A stretch of 5,800 bases of DNA, taken from the NCBI GenBank assembly GCA_031254095.1, contig JAIRVC010000187.1:1-5800 (forward strand), read 5' to 3'. Of this stretch, positions 1-5,722 are shown piece by piece (within the stretch, counting starts at the first letter, position 1; the number at the start of each line of letters is the position of its first letter). A program made the translations under genes and the position numbers. A model generated the notes under the pieces. That model saw nothing but the letters and a program-made list of their open reading frames with translations. It did not search any database and had not been told where the DNA came from. The stretch comes from Acidobacteriota bacterium (GTDB lineage Bacteria; Acidobacteriota; UBA6911).

Positions 1-214
1 TGTACCCGCGCATCCGCTTGTAGCGGCAGTACATGTCGGTCGCGCTGTAGCCTTCCGGATGCCCTACATGCAACCCTTCTCCCGAAGGATATGGGAACAT
101 ATCTAGCACATAGAGCTTCGGCTTTGGACTTACATCCGGCGCGCTGAAGGTTTTATTCTTTTCCCAGTATTCCTGCCATTTCGCTTCGATGGTATGAGGG
201 TTATATACAGGCAT
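1..214 (-). CDS. leuS: Leucyl-tRNA synthetase, N-terminal part (runs off the left edge)
   Basis: This cytoplasmic class I aminoacyl-tRNA synthetase charges tRNA-Leu with leucine. Only the first 71 codons are present. They read [13 protein letters not shown], then [20 protein letters not shown], then [18 protein letters not shown]. The nucleotide-binding signature (the HIGH motif, here HVGH at residues 49-52) and the surrounding block are diagnostic of LeuRS rather than ValRS or IleRS. The ATG at 214-212 is supported by TTGGAGGAAG upstream, with the GGAGGA core at 229-224 and a 9-base spacer, and by the family's usual start a few residues before YNP. The editing, KMSKS and tRNA-binding domains lie outside the window. 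The gene reads away from the tRNA-Arg gene across a gap of about 500 bases, so it probably has its own promoter. Confidence 0.97.
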   Translation of the reverse strand, partial: MPVYNPHTIEAKWQEYWEKNKTFSAPDVSPKPKLYVLDMFPYPSGEGLHVGHPEGYSATDMYCRYKRMRGY

Positions 215-242
215 TGCGGTCTTCCTCCAAAATAAACGAATA

Positions 243-271
243 AGAATAGCTATATTTTGGAGTAATTGCAA
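243..271 (-). promoter_or_regulatory. Possible sigma70-type promoter of leuS
   Basis: On the minus strand TTGCAA (271-266) is followed after 17 bases by TATTCT (248-243). Each hexamer matches four of six consensus positions. Transcription would begin near 236, leaving a leader of about 20 bases that contains the GGAGGA ribosome site. The call rests on spacing and position only, and AT-rich DNA just upstream of a gene can give such matches by chance. Confidence 0.3.
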
Positions 272-412
272 AATCTTCCGGTTTTACAACAGGGCGGGCT
301 GTGGGTTAGCATTGTCTCCTTCCGCCGGTTTCCGCTCCACTCATGGCGAGGTTTACATTTTTAGAAATAGACGCAAACCGGCCGCAGTAAGGCGGGGCGT
401 TAATTTATCCGG

Positions 413-632
413 CTATCGTTCTTCGCCGGCTTTCTGAAATCCTGCATATTCGCGGTTCGGCACGGCGTTATTCCTTACTTGAACTCAATGACGCCGCGCT
501 TATCAACGAAAGTCCAGCAGATGACGTTTTCGTATTTAGCAGCTTTTGTCCTTTTTCGTCTATAGCCAGCTCAAGCCTGCGACCAGATTTGGACGAATCC
601 AAAAGGACGGCAGCCGGGGATTTGCGCGAAAT
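413..632 (-). pseudogene. Possible decayed coding remnant or repeat between tRNA-Arg and leuS
   Basis: The 215-715 gap has no intact gene. Within it, three successive minus-strand frames each carry a short stretch that reads like protein. First comes SGRRLELAIDEKGQK (in the open segment 632-468, with a stop just upstream). Next is KYENVICWTFVDKRGVIEFK, ending at a stop at 477-475. Last is NNAVPNREYAGFQKAGEER, ending at a stop at 415-413. No stretch has a start codon with a ribosome site, and the frame changes between them, as expected for a gene broken by frameshifts. I do not recognise the family. It could equally be a non-coding dispersed repeat or chance. The rest of the gap (633-715, and 272-412 apart from a weak 8-base inverted repeat) shows nothing I can name. 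Confidence 0.25.
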
Positions 633-715
633 TTAATAAATCCTGAGCGTGTCGATCTTTCAAAATTGTTTTATTGGTGATTGAAAACTGTGTGGGATTG
701 CGCTGGACTGTGTTC

Positions 716-792
716 TGGTACGCCCGGCAGGATTTGAACCTGCGACCTTCTGCTCCGGAGGCAGACGCTCTATCCAGCTGAGCTACGGGCGC
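716..792 (-). tRNA. tRNA-Arg, anticodon CCG
   Basis: The 77-base minus-strand sequence folds into a complete cloverleaf. The acceptor stem is GCGCCCG/CGGGCGT, the D stem GCTC/GAGC, the anticodon stem TCTGC/GCAGA and the T stem GCAGG/CCTGC. The anticodon loop CTCCGGA places CCG at the anticodon, which reads the Arg codon CGG. The variable loop is 5 bases (AGGTC), the discriminator base is A, and the 3' CCA is encoded (718-716). The first acceptor pair is a G1-U72 wobble. The tRNA lies 60 bases downstream of the cytochrome stop on the same strand, with no clear terminator between them. Confidence 0.97.
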
Positions 793-803
793 ATAACGGC
801 AAA

Positions 804-831
804 ATATTAAGCGAACGGCGCGCAAAATCAA
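804..831 (-). promoter_or_regulatory. Possible promoter of tRNA-Arg
   Basis: In the AT-rich spacer between the cytochrome stop and the tRNA, the minus strand has TTGATT (831-826), a 16-base spacer and TAATAT (809-804), each with four of six consensus positions. Transcription would start about five bases before the tRNA 5' end, a normal short precursor leader. This is inference from sequence only; read-through from the cytochrome gene is an alternative. Confidence 0.3.
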
Positions 832-852
832 TGTGTAAAATACGCGATGTTG

Positions 853-2997
853 TCATTTTCCGGCGGCGCCGGCATTTTGGCTTTCTTCCCGCGCCTGCGC
901 TTCCTGTTCCTGTTGAAGTATCCGCTCAAGCTCCAGCGGGTGCTCCTCTTTCATTTCCTTTTCCGACATTTTGCCGGTAATCCATGCCGTGTTCATCGGG
1001 TAGATGCTCGGATTTAACAGGACGAAATAGAAATGCCACACAACGATCGCCAGCGTGGCCAGCAGGGCTTCGTAGTAATGAATTGTCCGGGCGATATCCC
1101 ATCCGATTTTACCGAAATGGCCCATGAAGAAGCTGTAGAACCAGAGGAAAATGCCGGTTGCGAACATGATAACCATGCCCCAGACCAGCGCCCAGTATTC
1201 CGCTTTTTCCGCATACCCGAAACGGCCGAAACGCGGCTCCTTTGAAGACAGCCCAAGGAGGTAGCGGATGTTGGTAAAGACATCCTTTGCGTCGTTCCAC
1301 CTTGGGAACATGTCTACCGCGAACTTTCTTCCGTGCCGCGTGAAGATAAGAACCATGATGTGAAACAGGCTGGCCGATATGATCAAAACGGCCGCGCCGC
1401 GATGCACAAGGCCGCGCATTTCAAAAAACTGCGCCCAGTGCGACCGTATGGCGTTGACCCACCATGCGTCCGGAAAACGCAGCATAAAGCCCGTTACCGC
1501 CAACAAAATAAAACTGACGAGCAACCCCGCGTGCTGAATCCTGTCGAGCATCGTCATTCGCACATACTGTTTCTGGCCGTGACGAGACGGCGCCCGCCGT
1601 CCCCAGCGCACATCAAAACGCCGGCGGGTTCGCTTGATAAAATCAAGCAGATTGTGCAGAAACATCAGGCCGATGGTTACGAAAATGAAAATTAGATAAA
1701 TCTTTCGTATCCAGTACCGCGCGCCCTCGCTCATCCCGGAGATTTCGCCGACATGAACCTTGCCGCGCACGAAATTTTCATTCGCGCCGGGATGGCACTG
1801 CCCACAGGTCGTTGTCAGCTGCGCTATATTTACGGTCGAATCCGGATCAAGTGAAGGCTTGATGTTGTGCGTTCCATGGCAGCTTGCGCAGTTGGCCACC
1901 TCCAGAGAACCGCCTCTTGAAGCCAGTCCATGAAAACTGTCGGCAAATGAAGCGTAGCGGTCCGGGGGGATTCCGTATTTCTGACCAATTGTTAAAGAGT
2001 TGTGACAGCTTGCGCACGCCTGTTCGGAGATATTTGCGCGGGAAACCGCGGAGCGGGGATCCTGCGTGTGGAAAATATGATGATCGCCATGACATGTTGT
2101 GCAGGTGGGTGATTCCGATCTTCCCCTGGCGGCAGACTGACCGTGTACGCTGTCCTTATAACCAGCCATCGCCTCCGCATGGCACTTTCCGCAGGTATCG
2201 GCAATGTTCCATTTGCTGATCGCCGATGACGGCTTTCGCGCGTTCTGCGCGTCATGCACTCCGTGACAGTCGCCGCAGATTGCCGCGTTATCGTTGCCCG
2301 CGGCGTGTTTTTGCCCGTGAACGCTGTCCTGATATCCGGACATGAAGTATTCGGAAAATCCCACCTGCTTACGGATATCGGAATCCTTCAGATGGCAGCT
2401 CAGGCAAAAATCGGGTTCGCTGTCCCGGCGCAGAGGCGATTCCGCGCTCTGCGCCGGAATGACTGTGTGCGCCCCGTGACAGCTTACACAGGTCGGAGAC
2501 TGGGGCCGTTGCTCAAGAGTAAGGGCGTGTTCCGAGATTTTGTACGCGCTGGTTTCCGCCGCATGACATTTTCCGCAGGCGTTGGCGACCGTCGTCCGCG
2601 TGAGCCCGGACGCGGGATTTTTTACCGGCTGAACCTCATGCGTTCCATGGCAGCTTTTGCAGGTCGCCGCGCCGTTTTGCGCGTGAACGCTGTTCGTAAA
2701 ACCTTCAATGTTGTGACAGGACTCGCAGTTGACCGGCCGGACAGGATTGGCGTGCGGAGGCGCCACCGTAAAATTCGTGTGACACGAAGAACATGAAAGC
2801 GCGCCGTGCGCGGAAGATTTGAGTTTCGCGCTGTCCACAAACAGTGAAACGCTGCGTCCCTGCCGGGTCATGCTAAGCGTATTATTGCTGTGACACATCG
2901 TGCAGGCGGCGTCCGGGGATTGGCCGTAAAGCGCGGACGCGGCGAGAAACATTAAAACTGGAAGGAATTTCAGCCGGGATTGTATAGTCGTTATCAT
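853..2997 (-). CDS. Membrane-bound 13-haem c-type cytochrome fused to a b-type cytochrome domain (CbcL-like)
   Basis: Likely a quinol-oxidising or quinone-reducing electron-transfer protein of the inner membrane with a large periplasmic haem wire. Residues 1-25 form a Sec signal peptide. Thirteen CxxCH motifs begin at residues 32, 69, 91, 113, 141, 170, 198, 241, 269, 299, 328, 370 and 398. Ten of them form five repeated modules: CxxCH, then a conserved His (SVHA, SEHA, DSVHG twice, DSFHG), then CxxCHGxH. Five membrane helices follow at about 428-452, 487-508, 531-553, 601-623 and 640-663, with His448, 489, 532, 546, 640 and 655 as candidate haem b ligands. Basic loops (KRTRRRFDVRWGRR) fit a periplasmic haem domain and a cytoplasmic, charged, possibly coiled-coil tail (about 678-714). 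The architecture resembles Geobacter CbcL, which has nine c haems; a specific acceptor cannot be inferred. AGGACG seven bases before the ATG supports the start. No maturation or outer-membrane partner genes are in view. Confidence 0.9.
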   Translation of the reverse strand: MITTIQSRLKFLPVLMFLAASALYGQSPDAACTMCHSNNTLSMTRQGRSVSLFVDSAKLKSSAHGALSCSSCHTNFTVAPPHANPVRPVNCESCHNIEGFTNSVHAQNGAATCKSCHGTHEVQPVKNPASGLTRTTVANACGKCHAAETSAYKISEHALTLEQRPQSPTCVSCHGAHTVIPAQSAESPLRRDSEPDFCLSCHLKDSDIRKQVGFSEYFMSGYQDSVHGQKHAAGNDNAAICGDCHGVHDAQNARKPSSAISKWNIADTCGKCHAEAMAGYKDSVHGQSAARGRSESPTCTTCHGDHHIFHTQDPRSAVSRANISEQACASCHNSLTIGQKYGIPPDRYASFADSFHGLASRGGSLEVANCASCHGTHNIKPSLDPDSTVNIAQLTTTCGQCHPGANENFVRGKVHVGEISGMSEGARYWIRKIYLIFIFVTIGLMFLHNLLDFIKRTRRRFDVRWGRRAPSRHGQKQYVRMTMLDRIQHAGLLVSFILLAVTGFMLRFPDAWWVNAIRSHWAQFFEMRGLVHRGAAVLIISASLFHIMVLIFTRHGRKFAVDMFPRWNDAKDVFTNIRYLLGLSSKEPRFGRFGYAEKAEYWALVWGMVIMFATGIFLWFYSFFMGHFGKIGWDIARTIHYYEALLATLAIVVWHFYFVLLNPSIYPMNTAWITGKMSEKEMKEEHPLELERILQQEQEAQAREESQNAGAAGK

Positions 2998-3055
2998 GTC
3001 AAGACGTCCTGTTTAAAATTAATTATTTTATCACAAAGGCCGCAGGATAGACCTT

Positions 3056-3061
3056 TATAAT
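3056..3061 (+). promoter_or_regulatory. Perfect -10 box (TATAAT) just before the phosphatase gene
   Basis: TATAAT at 3056-3061 lies seven bases before the first ATG (3069). Normal spacing would place the transcript start at about 3068-3069, giving a leaderless or nearly leaderless mRNA. No clear -35 hexamer sits 16-18 bases upstream; TCACAA at 3031-3036 is a poor match at 19 bases. The 71-base divergent region (2998-3068) must also hold the promoter of the cytochrome gene, for which I see only AT-rich sequence and no convincing hexamer pair. Confidence 0.4.
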
Positions 3062-3068
3062 AATAAAG

Positions 3069-3761
3069 ATGAAAAAAATGGACACGCGTCTTTTCCTTGT
3101 CAGGCATGGCGAACCCCGGCAGCACAGCGACAGGATTTTTCTCGGCCAAACCAATGTTCCGCTTTCTGATCGCGGGCGCGACGAAGCCGCGGCCGCGGGT
3201 GATGAACTCGTCCGCCTTCAATGCCGGCCTGACCGTATTTATTCCAGCGATCTTCTGCGCGCCAGGGAAACGGCTGAAATCATCTCGGCGCGGCTCGGCG
3301 GCGCGCCCATAGCCAACGTCGCCGCTTTCAGGGAATTGAATATGGGCGTCTGGGATGGAAAACTTATTGAAGACATCCGGCGGCAATTTCCTGATGAATA
3401 CGTAAAACGCGGCGATGATATTTTGAATTACCGGGTTCCGGATGGAGAAAATTTTTACGACCTGCGCGAACGCGTGGCGCGTGAATTTCATCGCGTTTTT
3501 CAGGAGGAGTTTTTTCCGGCGCTGCGTGCGGGCGGGAGCCCTGATTTTTTAATCGTGTCACACCTCGGCGTGATTCATGCATTGATCGCGGAACTGACGC
3601 GCGAAGACATGAACGCCGTCATGCGGCGGCGCTGGCCGACCGGGTCGGTGGTTCAATGTAATTATTCGGCCTATCTTGACCGCTTTAGTCCAATGCGCGG
3701 GCAGAAATCCGCGACGGGGCAGCGGCTGCACCAGGGCGATACCGGGAGGCAGAGATTCTGA
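3069..3761 (+). CDS. Histidine phosphatase superfamily protein (phosphoglycerate-mutase-like)
   Basis: A cytoplasmic phosphatase or mutase that works through a phosphohistidine intermediate. The catalytic set is complete. The N-terminal LVRHGE motif has Arg12 and His13, the second Arg is Arg64 in [12 protein letters not shown], the acid is Glu89 in [11 protein letters not shown], and the second His is His165 in [24 protein letters not shown] is typical of the GpmB/CobC-type branch, but no cobalamin genes are nearby, so the substrate is open. There is no ribosome site before ATG 3069. The second ATG (3078, Met4) is an alternative start, and a TATAAT box suggests a leaderless message. The conserved fold seems to end near residue 203. 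Residues 201-230 are encoded antisense to the end of the convergent nth gene and look like an unselected, basic, polar tail left by loss of an earlier stop codon. Confidence 0.9.
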   Translation: MKKMDTRLFLVRHGEPRQHSDRIFLGQTNVPLSDRGRDEAAAAGDELVRLQCRPDRIYSSDLLRARETAEIISARLGGAPIANVAAFRELNMGVWDGKLIEDIRRQFPDEYVKRGDDILNYRVPDGENFYDLRERVAREFHRVFQEEFFPALRAGGSPDFLIVSHLGVIHALIAELTREDMNAVMRRRWPTGSVVQCNYSAYLDRFSPMRGQKSATGQRLHQGDTGRQRF

Positions 3762-4375
3762 CCGAACGCTACAAGAATATCGTTGATGGGAATCCAGTAT
3801 TTTTTTGGAAGTTTCGCGCGCAGGGCAAATTCGGTTTCTTCCGGAGTTTTCGTGGAAACATATCCCCAAAGGTTGAAAATACGGTGTACATGCGTGTCCA
3901 CGCAGATTCCATAATCGCCGAATCCAACCGTGAGCACCAGATTTGCCGTTTTTCGCCCGACGCCGGGAAGCGCGAGCAATTCATCCAGCGAACGCGGGAC
4001 GCGGCCGCCGTAATCGGATTGCAGCCGGCGGCAGGTTTCTATAAGATTCCGGGCTTTTGTCCGGTAAAAACCGACAGGATAGATCAACCTCTCAATTTCC
4101 TCCTGTGAAAGAGAGGCAAGGGCTTCCGGAGTGGAAGCGCGCGACAGCAACTGCCGTGAAGCTTCCGCCGTAACCTTGTCCTTGGTTCGTAGCGACAGGA
4201 TTGTGCTGATCAGCGTATCGAACGGACGATCGGCCGCCCGCTCCGCGATTACGCCGACAACGGGAATTTTCCATTTCAGGGTTTCTTTTTTTAGTATCCG
4301 GAAAACCTTTTCAAATGTTTTGTCGTCCATCGGCAAGGGTAAGCCGTTAGCTATCGGGCGGTCGTCATTTTTCAT
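3671..4375 (-). CDS. nth: Endonuclease III family DNA glycosylase/AP lyase
   Basis: A base-excision repair enzyme that removes oxidised pyrimidines and nicks AP sites. The helix-hairpin-helix [13 protein letters not shown] (about 136-148) carries the catalytic Lys142, and the catalytic Asp160 lies in VDTHVHRI. The C-terminal Fe4S4 loop has the canonical C-x6-C-x2-C-x5-C spacing (Cys209, 216, 219, 225). The E. coli motif LLSAQTTD is replaced by ILSLRTKD (59-66), a variant I associate with other Nth-type enzymes. At 234 residues it is slightly long. Met16 (ATG at 4330) would give 219, nearer the usual 210-220, and neither start has a clear Shine-Dalgarno. It begins 9 bases after the GntR gene stop, so it is probably co-transcribed and translated by re-initiation. 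Its last 91 bases overlap the convergent phosphatase gene. Confidence 0.93.
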   Translation of the reverse strand: MKNDDRPIANGLPLPMDDKTFEKVFRILKKETLKWKIPVVGVIAERAADRPFDTLISTILSLRTKDKVTAEASRQLLSRASTPEALASLSQEEIERLIYPVGFYRTKARNLIETCRRLQSDYGGRVPRSLDELLALPGVGRKTANLVLTVGFGDYGICVDTHVHRIFNLWGYVSTKTPEETEFALRAKLPKKYWIPINDILVAFGQNLCLPVSPWCSRCPVADFCPRIGLKRSR

Positions 4376-4384
4376 GCTATTGAA

Positions 4385-5140
4385 TCAATTGGAAACCAGC
4401 GTTTCAATTCGCTGTGAGAAAAAGTCCGAGAGAGGCGTTACCTGGCTCAGCTCGACCATTGACTTAATTGAAGCCCTGAGATGCTCTTTTGAAGCTTCCC
4501 GCGCGCGCTTCATGTCACGATTGCGTATGGCCGCGACCAGCCGTCGGTGCTGTTCAAGCGCCTGCGTTGTGCGATCCGCGGCGCGTGAATCCAGCGCGTC
4601 GGAACGCATAACGGAAATGCCGCGTTCGGACATCTCCAGCAGGCTTTCATACAAACGCGCGAGCAGCGTATTGCCCGTAGCCTTGAAAATTGTGGAATGC
4701 AAAACCGTATTCCAGTAAGCGCCCTGATCCGCGGCGTCCGGGCCGCCGGCGGAATGAATCTTCTCCAGCATGGCGAGGCATTCGTTCAGTTTTTCCATGT
4801 CACCGTCATTGCGGCGCAACGCCGCCAGCGCCGTCGCGCCGGGATCCATTATCTGCCGGATCTCCATCACCTGCGCGAGTATATCCATCGGCCAGATATG
4901 CGCCTGATCAACCGCCTTTAAAAATTGCGTTTCCCCCGCGAGAAAAATGCCCTGCCGGTCGCGTATATCAAGGTATCCAAGCGCCTCAAGCGAAATCAGC
5001 GCCTCGCGCAACAGCGGCCGGCTGGTTCCCATCAGGGACGCCAGTTCGCGTTCCGAAGGGAGCTTGCCGTCCTTTACAAATTCCCCCCGCGCTATGAAAT
5101 TTGTAAGCCGTTGAATCAGTTCCTTGCGGGTTGGATTCAT
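4385..5140 (-). CDS. GntR-family transcriptional regulator with FCD ligand-binding domain
   Basis: A DNA-binding regulator, probably dimeric, that senses a small metabolite; FCD regulators commonly bind carboxylates. Residues 1-68 form the winged helix, with LPSERELASLMGTSRPLLRE and then ALISLEALGYLDIRDRQGIF. Residues about 85-230 are the all-helical FCD domain. His148, His198 and His220 match the three metal-ligand histidines of the family. The position four residues before His148, often Asp, is Asn144 here (WNTVLH), so metal binding may be altered. The start has TAGGAA about four bases upstream, and the ATG overlaps the stop of the upstream membrane-protein gene (ATGA). That tight coupling, and nth 9 bases downstream, suggest one operon. 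No adjacent catabolic gene reveals the effector, and no palindromic operator was found. Confidence 0.92.
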   Translation of the reverse strand: MNPTRKELIQRLTNFIARGEFVKDGKLPSERELASLMGTSRPLLREALISLEALGYLDIRDRQGIFLAGETQFLKAVDQAHIWPMDILAQVMEIRQIMDPGATALAALRRNDGDMEKLNECLAMLEKIHSAGGPDAADQGAYWNTVLHSTIFKATGNTLLARLYESLLEMSERGISVMRSDALDSRAADRTTQALEQHRRLVAAIRNRDMKRAREASKEHLRASIKSMVELSQVTPLSDFFSQRIETLVSN

Positions 5141-5562
5141 GAGTTTCCTAGCGGCGCGGCCGATTCATCTTCCAGAGCCTCATTCATATACTTCTTCTTG
5201 CCGCATTCCGGACATTTCACCAATAATTTACTCCCGGCCTTGGTTGAGGAAAGAGAACTCCTGAAAGTCGGCTTAAACTTTGCATGACAATTTGGGCAGA
5301 TGTAGCAGGGCATTTTTTTATGGTAACTCACAATTATTAGTACTGAGAGAATTGTCACGTACACAGGCATCAACCCAATATAGATATATAAAGGCATGGC
5401 CGGGAACACCTCCGGTAAAACACCTACAGCAATGAAACTCACTACCCATGAAATTACGACTATTATCCTTTCTCTTTTATTTATCTTTAACGGGAACACA
5501 TCCAGCGCAACCGGAATTACTAGCACCAAACATCCTATCATCATTGCTGTTATCGCATTCAT
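5137..5562 (-). CDS. Small membrane protein with C-terminal zinc-ribbon-like domain, function unknown
   Basis: A 141-residue protein I do not recognise as a named family. It has three predicted membrane segments at about 2-22, 32-53 and 57-80. A soluble tail follows, with CYICPNCHAKFKP (Cys86, 89, 92) and KCPECGKKKYMNE (Cys117, 120). The pairs 89/92 and 117/120 form a CPxC-type zinc-ribbon arrangement about 24 residues apart, probably in the cytoplasm. I chose ATG 5562 because GGGAG (5576-5572) lies nine bases upstream and the hydrophobic segment starts at once. A longer frame from 5616 would add 18 polar residues without a better ribosome site. It overlaps the GntR gene by four bases, so the two are translationally coupled. 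A role as sensor or accessory for that regulator is possible but unproven. Confidence 0.75.
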   Translation of the reverse strand: MNAITAMMIGCLVLVIPVALDVFPLKINKRERIIVVISWVVSFIAVGVLPEVFPAMPLYIYIGLMPVYVTILSVLIIVSYHKKMPCYICPNCHAKFKPTFRSSLSSTKAGSKLLVKCPECGKKKYMNEALEDESAAPLGNS

Positions 5563-5564
5563 CC

Positions 5565-5687
5565 TTATAGACTCCCTTTGTGCATTTTCGCAAATTCCGC
5601 TTGTTTCTGGCGGCATGTGGCATCATGCAGAGTAACCGTCGGTGTATCGCAAAGCGCGGAACCGTCGGATGCGGACAAACCATACAT
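5565..5687 (-). CDS. Possible small ORF (40 aa) just upstream of the membrane protein
   Basis: Minus-strand ATG at 5687 reads 40 codons (starting MYGLSASDGSALCDT, ending AEFAKMHKGSL) to a TAA at 5567-5565. The stop lies two bases before the next ATG at 5562, and the Shine-Dalgarno GGGAG of the next gene falls inside the ORF. That layout is typical of translational coupling or a leader peptide. The upstream ribosome site is weak (GGGG five bases before the ATG), there is no recognisable domain, and a 40-codon open frame can occur by chance. It may simply be the untranslated leader of the operon. Confidence 0.22.
   Translation of the reverse strand: MYGLSASDGSALCDTPTVTLHDATCRQKQAEFAKMHKGSL
5572..5576 (-). 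promoter_or_regulatory. Ribosome binding site deciding the membrane-protein start
   Basis: GGGAG on the minus strand sits nine bases before the ATG at 5562-5560. AAGG directly abuts the ATG and is too close to act. This favours the 141-residue product over the longer in-frame start at 5616. Confidence 0.55.
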
Positions 5688-5722
5688 GCCAACCCCGTAA
5701 GAGGTTGAACAAGACTACGTGC

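Noticed and set aside
324..382. Inverted repeat GCCGGTTT (324-331) with AAACCGGC (375-382)
   Set aside because: An 8-base stem with a 43-base loop and no T-run; too weak for a terminator or regulatory element.
409..429. Hairpin CCGGC/GCCGG with an 11-base loop
   Set aside because: The stem is only five base pairs and no T-run follows on either strand, so it is not a credible intrinsic terminator.
575..590. CCTGCGACC shared with the tRNA-Arg T-arm region, considered as an attachment-site remnant
   Set aside because: Nine bases of identity only, not including the tRNA 3' end, with no integrase in the window.
571..831. An 86-codon minus-strand frame containing [17 protein letters not shown]
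   Set aside because: This peptide is a translated tRNA gene, a classic annotation artefact; the DNA is tRNA-Arg(CCG).
1867..2727. Repeated blocks considered as a DNA repeat or CRISPR-like array
   Set aside because: The periodicity is at protein level (haem modules) with variable spacing and no constant DNA repeat.
2254..2796. A 180-codon plus-strand open frame antisense to the cytochrome
   Set aside because: It is opposite the haem-motif coding region, is Arg-rich and has no domain or ribosome site; the minus-strand frame carries the motifs.
4131..4718. A 195-codon plus-strand open frame antisense to nth and the GntR gene
   Set aside because: It spans two clearly real genes on the other strand and has low-complexity Ser/Arg composition.
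5613..5628. Small palindrome GCATG-TGGCAT-CATGC
   Set aside because: A five-base stem inside the operon leader; expected by chance and with no supporting context.
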